Positions 22,201 through 33,117 of a DNA stretch of 64,000 bases are shown here, piece after piece. A program made the translations under genes and the position numbers. Under the pieces are notes generated by a model. It was not told the DNA's origin, ran no database searches, and was given only the letters and a program-made list of their open reading frames with translations. This DNA comes from Dromaius novaehollandiae (Eukaryota; Chordata; Aves; Casuariiformes; Dromaiidae): the NCBI RefSeq assembly GCF_036370855.1, contig NC_088102.1:72611601-72675600 (forward strand), given 5' to 3'. Each line of letters starts with the position of its first letter. The stretch's first letter is position 1.

Positions 22201-24464
22201 ACAAAAATGTCCTCCATAACATTTTTAATGTGGAATCCATTTCATCCATGCTGCCACGGGGCCTGAGCAGGGAGCTCGGGGCACACGTCTCCTGCTGCCA
22301 CAGAGAGCTAGCCCCAAAACCCAAGAGACACCAGGGTGAGTAAAGCCTAGCCTGTTAAAGATGCTGAGCTGCAAGTCCTCCCAGGGCACGCAGGGCTGCT
22401 CCGTGGGAAGCTGTGTGATAAACCCACACAACCAGTCCTGCCAGGTACCGCCGGAACGCTGCACAGAAAGGCTCCAGGCAGTGCCTCCACCTTGGTACGA
22501 ATTAGTTCCTATTCAGTGCCCCAAGCGAAGCTCACAGCAGCATCCCTGCCCCACAGCTTCTGCCACACCAGCTGCTTCGTCTGACACAGCCGCCCAGAGG
22601 CCAGCAGCACATACCCAAAATCCTCTGCCTCTTCTCGGCCGCGCTCAAGTTGAAGACGTTCGTCTGCTGGCCGGAGTCCGGTCGGTAGTAAGTCTCAATC
22701 TCGATGGAGAACTTCTCTACGAAGGGGCAGGTGTACCTGAGGGAGGCATGGGAAAGTGGCTGAGCTGAACACGGGGGACCCGAGCCTGCAGCTCACCCTG
22801 CCCCGAGGTCTACCCGTCCCTCCAGAGCCACGGGGAGCGGAGGCAGTGCTGGCCCCACCCGGGGCGCGCGCCCCCCCGGGAGCCCACCTGGTGCGGGTGT
22901 AAGGGTAGGCGTTCCAGGACTCCTCCTCCACCTGCAGGGCAGCCTTGGGCAGCAGGGCCCGAAACCAGCTGGGGATGTGGGAGCCCACGTGGTAGATCTT
23001 GTGGGTGTACTGCCCGCTGCCCCCCGGGCCGTCACTGTAGGGCCGGTTGGCCAGGATCTCCACGCCGCTGCCCTCGCCGCTCGACTCCTCCCGGCTCTTC
23101 TTCTGCAGGGCAAGAGGCCAGCTGAGCTGCGCCCCACAGCGCCCACGCTGCAGAGCCCCCCTCTCCGCATCCAGGCCCCTGCGCCCAGCCCAGGCACCCC
23201 AGGCCCACCTTAGAGACCCCCTCACCCAGCCTGATGCCTCTGTGCCCACCCCAGAGACCCCTGTGCCCTCAAAGCCCTGCACCTCGCAGGCTCCCACAGC
23301 CACCCATGCACCCCCAGATCCCTGTTCACCCAGATCTCAGGCACCTGCACCCACGCCCCCACATCCCCTATGCTCCTGCCCCCATCCTAGCCCCCATGCT
23401 CAGCCCTGTTTCTCTGGGTCCCTAACTCTCCCCCAAACTGCACTGCCACCTCTGTGCCCTGCAAACACACTGGGCTCATTGGTCCCTATGCCCCGCCCCC
23501 CGCCCCCCAGCTCCGTGCTCATCCCCATGGTCCTAAACCACCCTGGCTCCATGCTCAGCGCCGTGTCCCCATGCCCCTGCACCCCCCCCAACTCTGCGCT
23601 CAGCACCGTGTCCCATGCCCCTGCACCCCCCCAACTCTGTGCTCAAGCGCCGCATCCCCATGCCCCTGCATCCCCGCCAGCTCCGTGCTCAGCATTGCGT
23701 CCCCATGCCCCTGCACCCCCTCCCCCAGCTCCATCCTCAGCCCTGTGCCCCTACCCCCCCCAGCTCCATGCTCAGCCCCATAGCCCTACACCCCTCAGCT
23801 CCATGCTCAGCCTGCTGTCCCCATGCCCCTGCACCCCCCCCCGCCGGCTCCATGCAGTCCCCATGCCCCTGCACCCCCCCCGGCTCCATGCAGTCCCCAT
23901 GTCCCTGCACCCCGCACCCCCCCACCCGGCTCCATGCTCCGCCCCACAGCCCCATGCCCCTGCACTCCCCCCCCACCCCTGCTCCATGCAGTCCCCATGG
24001 CCCTGCACCCCCTGGCTCCATGCAATCCCCATGGCCCTGCACCCCCCCGGCTCCATGCTCAGCCCCATGCCCTTGCAACCCCCCGCCCGGCTCCACGCAC
24101 TCCCCCATGCCCCTGCACCCCCCAGCTCCAGGTTCAGCCCCATGGCCCTACACCCCCCGGCTCCATGCTCAGCCCCATGCCCCTACACCCCCCAGCTCCA
24201 GGTTCAGCCCCATGGCCCTACACCCCCCGGCTCCATGCTCAGCCCCATGGCCCTGCACTCCCCAGCTCCAGGCTCGGCCCCATGCCCCATGCCCCTGCAC
24301 CCTTGGCTCCACGCAGGCCCCATGGTCCCACGGCTTCATGCTCGGCCCCACCGCGCCAAGCCGCTACCCGCCGCGGCCAAGCCCACCTGGATCATGTAGA
24401 GCTGAGCCACCTGGTACTCCTCCAGGCTCATGGGCAGCAGGATGTGGTACTCCTTGATGAGCAT
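7280..24464 (-). CDS. PITPNM1: PITPNM1 (Nir2), membrane-associated phosphatidylinositol transfer protein 1
   Basis: Exchanges phosphatidylinositol and phosphatidic acid at ER-plasma membrane contacts. 23 coding exons in transcript order: 24464-24387, 23102-22888, 22736-22615, 17595-17374, 16896-16582, 16310-16215, 15917-15810, 15638-15577, 15471-15227, 14957-14768, 14514-14407, 14083-13926, 13625-13336, 12616-12446, 12043-11894, 11689-11541, 11463-11353, 10721-10605, 10306-10158, 9809-9660, 8511-8328, 7830-7702, 7546-7280. The phases agree throughout and give 1,261 residues (human ~1,244). The N-terminal PITP domain starts [18 protein letters not shown] and runs to ~residue 250. An acidic FFAT motif EFFDAHE (344-350), which binds VAP in the ER, follows. 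The DDHD region is in the middle ([18 protein letters not shown]). The C-terminal LNS2 domain (~1,035-1,165) carries [20 protein letters not shown]. The protein ends [10 protein letters not shown]. The acceptor at 13,625 was chosen because only it keeps phase. PITPNM2/3 are less likely, given the C-terminus and neighbours. Confidence 0.95.
17596..22614. other. Large PITPNM1 intron (5 kb)
   Basis: The longest intron of the gene, between the coding exons ending at 17,374-17,595 and 22,615-22,736. Apart from one worn CR1 scrap at 19,637-19,780 nothing functional was recognised. A + strand frame at 20,897-21,472 (191 codons) is open but has no family resemblance. Confidence 0.6.
19637..19780 (-). 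mobile_element. Worn CR1 LINE 3'-end fragment
   Basis: The + strand reads like the reverse complement of a CR1 3' end: CACAGAATCATAGG, an A-run, then a GGTTATTGGGTCCAAACCC-like segment. It is strongly diverged and short, with no coding capacity. Confidence 0.5.
23500..24345. repeat. 35-bp minisatellite in PITPNM1 intron
   Basis: Tandem units of about 35 bp of the form CCCCATGGCCCTACACCCCC followed by CGGCTCCATGCTCAG fill the intron between the first two coding exons. Near 24,131-24,270 two adjacent units repeat as a near-identical 70-bp dimer (GGTTCAG at 24,131 and again at 24,201). The C-rich strand is +, so the PITPNM1 transcript carries the G-rich version. Confidence 0.9.
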
Positions 24465-24900
24465 GGCGGCGGGGGGCAGCGTCTGCGGGCGGCGCCGCCG
24501 TCAGCCCCCGGCCCGCCGCGGCCCGGCCCCGCTGCCGCCGCCGCCGCCGCCGCCGCGGCCCCGCCCCGCTCCCATGGCAACGCGCCCCCTCCGGCCCGGC
24601 CCGCCTCGGCTTGGCTCGGCTCGGCCCGCCTCGGATCGGATCGGCCTGGCTTGGCTCAGCTCGGTTCGGCTCGGCCCGGCTCGGGCCGCCTCGGATTGGA
24701 TCGGCCTGGCTCGGCTCGGCTCGGCTCGGCTCGGCTCGGCTCGGCCCCCGCGCCGCCCCCCGCCCCCGCCGCTGTCAGGCGCCACCGGCCCCCGGCGCTC
24801 CGCCGAACCTGCGCCCCCTGCGCTGCTCCGCGCCGGCCTGTGACATCACAGACCGTTCCCACAGAGACGCCTGTGACGTCAGGGGGCCGTGACATCAAAC
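24465..24900 (-). promoter_or_regulatory. PITPNM1 CpG-island promoter with CRE-like sites
   Basis: Dense CpG sequence upstream of the PITPNM1 start codon. It holds one palindromic CRE, TGACGTCA, at 24,874-24,881, and two near copies, TGACATCA, at 24,841-24,848 and 24,890-24,897. These sites lie ~380-430 bp upstream of the ATG, so a 5' noncoding exon may start nearby. CREB/ATF binding is inferred from the motif only. Confidence 0.55.
24605..24750. repeat. (GGCTC)n pentanucleotide tract
   Basis: Repeats of GGCTC with variants (GGATC, GCCTC, GGTTC), purest at about 24,707-24,748. It sits in the PITPNM1 promoter and 5' region. Confidence 0.85.
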
Positions 24901-25049
24901 CGCGGAAGCGGCAGCGGCACCGCGCCGGCAGCCCGGCGGGTGCCGGCCCAGCGCTTCCTTGGCCCAGCCTGGGCGCCGGCGCCCGACGGCCCCGGCCCTG
25001 CCCGGGGGCCCCTCCACCTTCCCAAGGGCCCCGGAGATCCTCCCGCCCG

Positions 25050-26210
25050 ACCCCCGGCTGCAGCAGGGTGCCTAGAGCAGGCTGCTCGGGGCAGCATCCA
25101 GGCGGGGATCAAGCACCTCCGAGGATGGAGACTCCACGACCTCTCTGAGGGGCAACCTGTTCTGGTGCTGGGCCACCCTCACAGTAAAAAAAAAAAAAAT
25201 GCTTTTTGTTCAAATAGGATTGCGTTTAAGTCAGTTTGTGCCCGCTGCCTCTCGTCCTGTCACTGAGCACTACGGAGAAGAGGCCAGCTGTGACTTCTGT
25301 ACTCCCCCCTCAGGTACTGATGGCCCGTCAGGCACGTTGATGCCCCCTGAATCTTCTCTTCTCCAGGCTGAACAGCGCCAGCTCTCTTGGCTTCTCCTCA
25401 CACAAGAGATGCTCCAGTCCCTTGATCATCTTTGTGGCCTTCGCTGGACTTGCTCCAGCAGCTCCATGTCTTTCTTGTCCTGGGGAGCCCAGACCTGGAC
25501 CTAGCAGCGCAGATGTGGCCCCACCAGTGTGGAGTAGAGGGGAAGGATCCTGGCCACTCTCTTCCTAATGCAGCCCAGGATGCTGTTGGCCCATGGTCAG
25601 CCTAGTGTCCACCAGGACCCCCAGGTCCTTCTTTGCAAAGCTGCTCTCCAGCTGGTCGGTACCCAGCCTGTCCTGGTGCCTGGACTTATTCCTCCTCGGG
25701 AGCAGGACTGTGATTTTCCCTTTGCTGAACATCATGAGCTTCCTCTCTTGCCCATCTCTCCAGTCTGTCAAGGTCCCTCTGAATGGCAGCACAGCCCTCT
25801 GGGGTATCAGCCACTCCTCCCAGCTGTGTGTCATCTGTGAACTTTCTGAGGGTGCACTCTGTTCCATCATCGAGGTCACTAATGAAGACGCTGAATAGTA
25901 CCAGACCCAGGATAAGCCCCAGGGATGCACAGCTCATGGCTGACCTCGCGCTGGACTTTGGGCCACCGATCGCAACCCTCTGAGCCCGACAGCTCAGCCA
26001 GGTTTCAATCCACCTCAGTGTCTATTTACTTAGTCCATACTTCCTCAGTTTGTCTTATGGGACAATGTCAAAAACCTCACCAAAATCGAGATAAACAGCA
26101 TCCACTGCTCTGCCCTCAGCCGCCAAGCCCATCATCTCATTGTAGAAGGCTGTCAGGTTGTTCAGGCACAACTTCCCCTTCCTAAAGCCATGTGCCAACC
26201 ACTCCTCCCT
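25050..26210 (-). mobile_element. CR1 LINE copy, 5'-truncated, antisense to +
   Basis: About 1.16 kb matching the 3' part of CR1 in reverse. The + strand reads GGATGGAGACTCCACGACCT near the start and the RT/3' UTR region onward. On the minus strand a frame at 25,686-25,937 translates to the CR1 reverse transcriptase C-terminal region, with FISDLDDGTECTL and the FTDDTQLGGVADTPEG motif. This contains the DD of the polymerase palm (usually FADD in CR1). The extreme 3' end, the N-terminal part of ORF2 and all of ORF1 are missing. Stops and small gaps show that it is dead. CR1 is the dominant LINE of birds, crocodilians and turtles. Confidence 0.93.
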
Positions 26211-26961
26211 GCCTGTCCTGTCCTGCCCTGCCTAACCCTGCCTCTTCCTGCCCCACCACGCTCACTCTTGCCCCTGCCAGCACTGCCACAGCCATGACCT
26301 GGAAGCAGGTGCTGCCCCTACTTTTCCCCTAAGACATGTTCCTCACCAGTCCCCTCTGCCTCACTGCAGGGTTGACATGTCACCCACACCTCATAGCTCC
26401 AAGGGAGCGAAGATGTCCCAGCCCCATCGACCTGCAAAAAGGCCTTGTTCTCACTCCAAAAATAGCCCTGCCCTACAATTCCCTTTCCGCTCAGTGCTCC
26501 TCCTGCAGCCCTATCCCCGCCCTGCACACAGAAAGGACGCTGTGTCATCTCCACGTCCCCCAGCGTACAGGAGGCGAGCCAGGCACGTGGCTGACCCCAC
26601 CACCGTTGAGCTATTCAGCCCCAAGGAGCAGACAGCAGCCACTCCCCGAGCGTGGGGCGCAGGCGGGACGCACGCAAGGGGGCAGCGTCATGTCTTCCTT
26701 GCCAAACCCTTTGCAGACTCCAGCACCTGGCCCATCAGCGGAGCCTGCAGAGTCATGCCACACACGCTGCTCGTCTCCTCCCAAAGCACAGGCCCGGGCT
26801 CCAGGAGAAGAGGCTCTCCCGACCCCAGACACGAGATTCAAGCTGTGCCAGCTCCTCCACCGCTTCCAGGCTGAACTGGGGGAGCAGCTAGTGCCACCTT
26901 GCCCAGAGCAGAGGAGACAAAGCACGAGGGCTGAAGGCAGATCAGAATCCCGACAATTTCC
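26211..26961. other. Gene-free stretch downstream of CDK2AP2
   Basis: About 750 bp between the CR1 copy and the CDK2AP2 poly(A) signal. No exon or RNA gene recognised. Confidence 0.5.
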
Positions 26962-26967
26962 TTTATT
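26962..26967 (-). terminator. CDK2AP2 polyadenylation signal
   Basis: TTTATT on +, that is AATAAA on the minus strand, 255 bp beyond the CDK2AP2 stop codon. Confidence 0.7.
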
Positions 26968-27221
26968 TATAAAAACAAGCATTTATAAAGAGAGAAGAAA
27001 AGCCTTGGAGGTGCTCGCAGCACGCAGCAAAAGGCCGGCCTCCCAGCGCCGCCTGGCAGCAGGCAGCTGCCAAGGATGAGGTGGCCGTCAGGTAAAAAGG
27101 TCTGTACGGGGCAAAGGGAGAACCAGGCTCTCAAGACACTGATTGGTGGCAAGGTTCACAGGGGTGGGTGACCTCCAGGTCTTGGATGCTCGCGGATAGA
27201 AAGGTCCATAAAGAGTGGCCG

Positions 27222-28471
27222 TTACGTGCGTGCGTTGCGCTCTGTCTCCGCCAGGCACTCCCTCACCAGTGCCCGAGCGTGGATGATGCCTACGGGGAGA
27301 AGCACGAAGGACACCACACATCAGCCGAGCCCATAACGAAGGGTCAGTCCACCCGGGGGGGCTCCTGCTCTGCACGTCTCCCCCCTCCCAAGACGTTCAA
27401 CACAGGGGTAGCAGGACCCGGTGGGGTAAGCAGAGCTGGGCTATACCCCTTCCTCTCCAACCCTGGGCGGGATGGAGGGACTCCTGCTGCTGTCACAGCA
27501 GCAGACCGTTGGCTCGGGCTTTCGACTTGAGACAAAACATCCCCTCTGTCCCCTCCAGCCCACTCAGCGGAGGGGAAGGGAGCGAACCACAAGAGGAGAA
27601 CAGCTAATTAGCTCCCGTCTCCAATGCCAAGGGACACATGCCAGCAGGACGGCACCGCCAATGCGCCTGGCCCGGCAACAACATGACGCTGCATTTGCAC
27701 TCGGAAGATAACAGCCTTTCGGACGCCCCGAGCGGCAAGCAGCTCGGGTCTGCCACAGGCTCAGCGGGCTTCGCAAGCGCGGGGGACTGCTTTCCCCTCC
27801 GCGCCGGCGGCCCCCTGCTGCCCGCACCCCTGCCAGCTGCCCCTCTCGGCCCCAAAAGCCGAGCGGCCCGTACCCCGTTTCAGCCGTTCCATGGCGCTCT
27901 TGCTGCCCGCGTAGGTGGGCCGGATCTCCTTGCCCATCTCCTCGATGACAGAGAGCAGATCCGTGTAGGTGCTCTGGGAGCCCTGCGAGCCCGGCGGCTT
28001 CATAGCCTGCGAGGGACGGAGGCAGAGGGGTGAGGGCGGCGCGGCGGCGCTGGCAGGGCCGCCCCGGCCCCGGCGCTCACCTGCACGTAGCCCATGGACG
28101 GCGGGCCGAAGTCATTGAAGAGGGGCCGGAAGGGGGCAGCGGCTCCAGGCACGGATCCGGACGGCGACGGGACACTCGTGGCTGGCGGGGGCGGGCAGAG
28201 AAAAGACTGGTTACCGGCGAACCGGCTGCCGCGGCCTCCCTCCCCCGCACCCACCCGCCGGGCGCGACTGCGGCATCCCGGTGCGCTCTCCCTCCCCCCG
28301 CCGCGGCGGGGCCGCTGCCCCGCGGCTTCCCGGTGGGGGGAGGGGGCGGGCGGGGCTCTCACCGGCGGGTGGGGCCCCCGGCCCGGGCGGGGCGGGGCTG
28401 GCGCTGCTGCTCGTGCTGGTGCCGGCGGCTCCGGGGGTGGCGGGGGCAGGTGCGATGGGCTTGTAGGACAT
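27222..28471 (-). CDS. CDK2AP2: CDK2AP2 (DOC-1R), CDK2-associated protein 2
   Basis: Small nuclear/cytoplasmic regulator that binds CDK2, related to CDK2AP1 (DOC-1, a NuRD-linked protein). Four exons in transcript order: 28471-28363, 28181-28081, 28006-27874, 27289-27222. They give 136 residues (human 126). The start [10 protein letters not shown] matches human. The N-terminal third is a Pro/Ala/Ser-rich low-complexity region that is ~10 residues longer than in human. The conserved DOC-1 core follows ([20 protein letters not shown], then [19 protein letters not shown] and [13 protein letters not shown]). The last exon gives [21 protein letters not shown] and a stop. Phases agree at all junctions. 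It lies between PITPNM1 and CABP2 as in human 11q13. Confidence 0.96.
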
Positions 28472-29250
28472 CCCCGCCGGCGCGCGCCCTCCCGGCTCCC
28501 TGGCGCGCGGCGGCGGCGGCGGCTCCGGCGGCGCCGCGGGTTGGTGGGCGGCCCCCGCGCGCGCGCCGCCGATTGGCCGGCCGGCGCGGCGCCTCACGCC
28601 GATTGGGCGGCGCCGCTCACCCCCTCCGCAGTGATTGGCCGCGACTTCCCCCCCTCCCCTCCCCGCGCCGCGCCGGGACCCGGCGCCGCGGGCCGGCTGC
28701 TCGCCGCCGGTAAGAGCGGGCGGGTCTCCGAGGCCACGGGAGGCAGCACCGGCCCGGCGCGGCCCGGCGGGGGCGCCGCCTGAGCGCGATCCCGCGCGGC
28801 TCAGGCGCAGGCGCAGCCGCCGGCTCGGCTCCGCTCCGCTCCGCTGCGCAGGGCCCGGCGGGCGCCGCGCTCGCACCCGGCGTGGCCGCTCGCCCTGATG
28901 ACGCCGCCGCCGCCTGCGCGCGCCGCCCCTCTGGCGTCACCACGTCGCCGCCCCCCCTCCCCTCCCCGTCACCGTGGAGACCCGTGGCGTCGGCTCCGCC
29001 CGGCGGCAGGAGCGCGGCCGCGCCGGGCCTTCTCCCGACCGCCGGGGCCGCGGCCTGAGGGGGGGACCTGCCTCCCGTCCCCCCACACACACCGGGGGCC
29101 TTGGCCCGGTGTCGGAGCGGGGCAGCCGCCCCTCCAGGCAGCCCGCCCCCTGCTGCGGCCGCTCCCTTCGAGGAGCCTACCCGGAGCTGGCTGCTGCGGC
29201 GACTCTCGGCCGCGGGAAGCTGAACTGCTGCTACTTCGGTTCAGCAGGAG
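28472..29250 (-). promoter_or_regulatory. CDK2AP2 CpG-island promoter with three CCAAT boxes
   Basis: A CpG island of about 1.3 kb covers CDK2AP2 exons 1-3 and extends upstream. Three inverted CCAAT boxes (ATTGG on +, CCAAT on the gene strand) lie at 28,572-28,576, 28,602-28,606 and 28,634-28,638. Their spacing is 30 and 32 bp, and they are 101-167 bp upstream of the ATG. No TATA box is seen. Known cell-cycle promoters bind NF-Y through such arrays; the role here is inferred. Confidence 0.7.
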
Positions 29251-30502
29251 TACAGCCAGGAGCGCCCAGCCGCCGTTTTCTGTTTTCGAAAGGGGCAAGG
29301 GTGAAAAATGAATAAATTGGTTTGGTTGAAAAGCCCCCAGCGGGGGAGCCCGAGAATGAAAGCAGAGGAGCCAGAATTCCCTCAGCTCAGGAGATACAAA
29401 ACTACCCAGAAGCGTATGCAGCGCTAGGGGATCAGCTCACAGCTCAGCTCACCTCCCCCCACAGGCCTTCAGCCTGACTCTGAGCTAGCCCCGCTCGGTC
29501 CCCTGCCTTCCAGCAGCTGGTGGCCGGCCTTTGCCCAGCTTCCCACCTTCACTCAAACAGTAATGTTTTATTCTTGATTTCTTTCCTCAAGGGTTTCCCG
29601 TCAAAGAGGCTTAAGACCCGAAGAACATCCCTTGCTCTGGGGGTGAGACGACAGCATCTCCAAGGGCCTGTGCTGGCCGCAAACTCGGGTCTGGAAGCCA
29701 AGGGGTGCCTCTTCCACACAGGGCGGGACAGAGCAGAACACAAGGGTCTCGGGTAGATCCACACACAGGTGCATCTGGTCTGAGCAGAAACCACAATAAC
29801 TAGTGCAGACAACTGGAAGGAGGCAGGCTCCAGGTCACGCTGTGAAGTTAGCCCTAAATCATGACATGGAGGTAGGGTCAGAGTGCAGGGTCAAGACTGA
29901 GGGGCTAGGGGTCAGCATTACAGTTGGATACAGGGGTCAAAATCAGGACGGCGTGGTGAGCCAGCACGGTTGGTGGGCAGGGATGGAAGGATCCAGTAGG
30001 TTGGAGCTGGACCACAGCTGTGGGGTAGGGGCTGAAGATGTTTCTAGGAGTTTATGGGAACAGCAAGCCAAGTTAAAGTTGGGGTGGGAAGCGGGGAGCT
30101 GCAGGGGTAGGAAACAGGACAAGAGGGGTTGGAAAGCAGGGAACTCAGAAAGGGAGAGAGATCAGAGCCATGCAGCGTAAACTGTCCAGCACAGAGATCA
30201 GGGCAAGAGCAGCCAAAGCCCTGCTGAGTCCGCATTGAAGGGGGGTTGGTGTGGACCCAGGCACGCTGCACCGCGTTTCGAGCTTGGCAGCAGGACAGGC
30301 GTGCGGCCAAGGATGAGGCTGAGCAAGTCCAGTGCTGAAGAAGTGAGGGCCTTGCCTAGGGCTTGGGCGTTGCATTGCCCCAATGCAGCCCGTGCTCCAG
30401 GAGTCCTCCCGTGCTGCAGACAGAGCTAGGAGTCTCCTCTGCGGCCCTCTCCTCTTTGTAAGGCATGGCAGGGCTCCTGTCCCATGTTGGCACGCGCTGC
30501 CT
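29251..30502. other. Gene-free stretch between CDK2AP2 and CABP2
   Basis: About 1.25 kb with no recognisable exon. TTTATT at 29,567-29,572 could be the CABP2 poly(A) signal on the minus strand, but it lies ~930 bp past the stop codon, so this is uncertain. Confidence 0.45.
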
Positions 30503-33006
30503 TCAGCGCGACATCATCCGCACAAACTCTGCCAGCAGAGAGCAACGCCTCAGGGACAATATCTGCCCACCTCTCCCCTCCCTTTCCAGCACTGGGAGAA
30601 GCCCCACTCCCACCTGATGGCCCCTCAAACCACCCTCCCCGAGCCAGGGCCACAATCCCACGTCGCAGCTCCCTCCCAGGCCTCCCTGCTGGGCCCCTGC
30701 CCCCTGCCCGTCCCATACCTTCGAAGTCCACCAGGCCGTCCCCATTGAGATCCACGTCCTTGAGGATCTCGTCCACCTCGCGGTAGTTGAGTTGCTGCCC
30801 CAAGAGTTTGCGCATAGCCTCCCGCAGCTCCGCAATGCTGATCTGCCCATCCCCATTGGTGTCGAACTGCGAGGGAAGTGCTGATGGCCACGGGCCACCA
30901 CAGGCCACAGCTGCCTTTGGCACACTGCTAGCTTTCCCCCTCTACCTTGCTGTCTCCCTCAGCACCCGCACTGCCCACCCAAAGCATCCATGCCAACACC
31001 CTGGCCATTAGGCTCCCTGCCATGGCACCCACCTCCCCCACATCCAGCCATGCAGAGCCCTTCCCTCACCTCACGGAAGGCATCGCGCAGCTCCTTGATC
31101 CCGATCATGTCCGCTGTTTCTGCCAGCATCTTGGGGCCCATCAGCTCCACAAAATCGTCAAAATCCACCTTGCCACCCGCTGCAGGAGAAGGGAAGCATC
31201 AGCAGGAGCAGAAGCACAAGGGCCAGCTCCTGCCCCATGGGGTGTGACCCCCAACGGAGAGCGCAAGAAGCAGGTCTGGCTGCCAAGGAGGGAAGAGAGT
31301 GGTCCACACCAGGACCAGGCTCCTGCATAGGGGAAGAACAGAACAACCCCACCACGGTCCCTACGTGCCCCTGCCAGAGAAAGGGCAGAGAGGAAGGTCT
31401 GGGCAAGGTGATCACCCCCCAGGGTCCAGATGCACCCCTGGCACGTACTGATCTGCTGCGACAGCTCAATGAGCTCCATCTCGGTGGGCATGTACCCCAT
31501 GGTCCGCATGCACTCGCCCAGGTCCTTGTAGCTGATGTACCCGTCATGGTCCTTGTCGAACTCCCGGAAGGCCTGCTTCAGCTCTGGGCACAGGGCAGAG
31601 TCGCAATTACAGCCCTGGCCACCGCACGCCCACAGCCGGGGGGAACAGCACCCAGCTCTGCCCCGTGGTATGCCCCTTCCCTCTGGTACCGCGGGGCCCG
31701 CAGAGCTGCCCTCCTCCACCGAGCTGCCCTCCTCCACAGCGCTCTGCCAGCCACTCCGAGGGATGGGAGGGACAGTCCCACACTCCCAGGCAGTGGGGAA
31801 TGCCCACCAACCCAGGGGGCTGGGACCGAGCCCGTGGTCCACAGCAGCCCACGAGGGAGTGCCCGCTTCCCACCCTTTTAGCAGCTGGGGCTACCCCAGC
31901 TCCGGGCCTGGGTTACCCCAGTGGGCTGCTCTTGCAAGGCAGTGCATCCCTGCAAGGGCTCGGATGGGGTCAGCCATGGGGCACTGCCCTATGCTTTACC
32001 TTCGATCTCTTCCGGCCGCAGCTCTCGGTCCTAGGGAAGAAGCAGGAAGAGTAAAAGGACGGGCCCTATTGCAAGCCCTTGTCCCCATGGCTCCCCTCCC
32101 CAGCTGCACAGTCCCCACCGTGCTGCCGTGGGGCCACGGGGCAGAGGAGCAACGGGTGCTGCGGGGGCACAGCAGGCAATCCTCTGGGACCCTGCAGCTG
32201 CGGGGCTGGGGGACAGGAGGGGAGCTGGGGGCACAAGAGCTGGCGCAGCAAACGCAGGGCACAGGGGCTGGCGTGGCACAGACAGCAGCACCCCAACGTG
32301 GCACCCAGAAACGGCACGGTCGCAAGACCAAGGGGTGGCACCATTAAGACAGGTTCAGCTACAGACAGGGAGACGCGGGAGGGCGCAGGGGCAGGACAGG
32401 CAGAGGGTGAAGGGGACCCGGGGCATGGCTGGGCCATGGCCGTGCTCTGTGTACCAGCTGGGTGATGGCGATGCTCTGGCGGAGGAAGATGCAGGCTGGC
32501 CCCACCAGCCCGTGCAGCACTGAGTAGTTCTGCAGTGGAGGCGACTGCGCGGCCTCTGCCAGCTCGTCAGGGTCTTGGGGGCCTGAGGCCGGGCAGCTGG
32601 AGTGCTGCTTCCCATCCTGGAGGCAGGGCAGGCCGTTAGCAGAAAGGAGGGCTGCCCCATGGTGCCAGAGCCTCCCTGGGGGCTGAGGGGGCAGCCCTGG
32701 GGGGCTAAAGGCAGCCCAGGGAAGGCAGGCTGCCCTCTGACCCTGCGTGGACTCCTGCTGAGAGCAACACCAGCAAGAAACGCCCACGTTACAGGCTCTG
32801 CGCAGGGCTCGCCACCCTCCCGCCAGCACCTCAGCACTTCCCCCCAGCACTCCCGGTCTCATCCTGCCTGTCGGCTCCCCGGGGCCAGCGCGGGAGCCCT
32901 GGTGAGGGTGGGATGAGGCCGGAGCATGGCGGGGATGCTCCCCACGCGCTGGGCCAGGCCTTACCTTGGATAGCCTCCTCTCAGGGGTCTTGGTGCAGTT
33001 GCCCAT
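30503..33006 (-). CDS. CABP2: CABP2, calcium-binding protein 2 (EF-hand)
   Basis: Neuronal calcium sensor that modulates Cav1 channels in inner hair cells and retina. Seven exons in transcript order: 33006-32965, 32616-32455, 32030-32000, 31583-31449, 31179-31070, 30866-30719, 30528-30503, all phase-consistent, giving 217 residues (human 220). The start MGNC is an N-myristoylation signal. Four EF-hands can be traced. Hand 1, loop 88-99 ([12 protein letters not shown]), is intact. Hand 2 is degenerate (the loop region reads [11 protein letters not shown]), as in all CaBPs. Hand 3, loop 162-173 ([12 protein letters not shown]), and hand 4, loop 199-210 ([12 protein letters not shown]), are intact. 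The C-terminus is FVRMMSR. The exact paralogue (CABP2 rather than CABP1/4/5) rests mainly on the CDK2AP2 neighbourhood and on [17 protein letters not shown] in exon 2. Confidence 0.9.
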
Positions 33007-33110
33007 GGCTGGCGGCTCCCCCCGCGCCACAGGGCATGCCTAGCCCCGGGGGGCCGGCTGGCGCAGTCCTTGGGGCTGGCACTCTGGCCAGGACAAGCCA
33101 GGACTGGGTT

Positions 33111-33117
33111 TTTTATA
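33111..33117 (-). promoter_or_regulatory. TATA box of CABP2
   Basis: TTTTATA on + is TATAAAA on the minus strand, 105 bp upstream of the CABP2 start codon. It fits a tissue-restricted promoter, unlike the CpG-island neighbours. Confidence 0.55.

Noticed and set aside
23047-25148. Pro/His/Ala-rich + strand ORFs of 280-450 codons
   Set aside because: They come from the 35-bp minisatellite and the GGCTC tract, which lack stops in several frames.
30503-33006. CABP4 or CABP1 instead of CABP2
   Set aside because: EF-hand sequences are similar across CaBPs, but the position between CDK2AP2 and NDUFV1 fits CABP2. In human, CABP4 lies on the other side of AIP.
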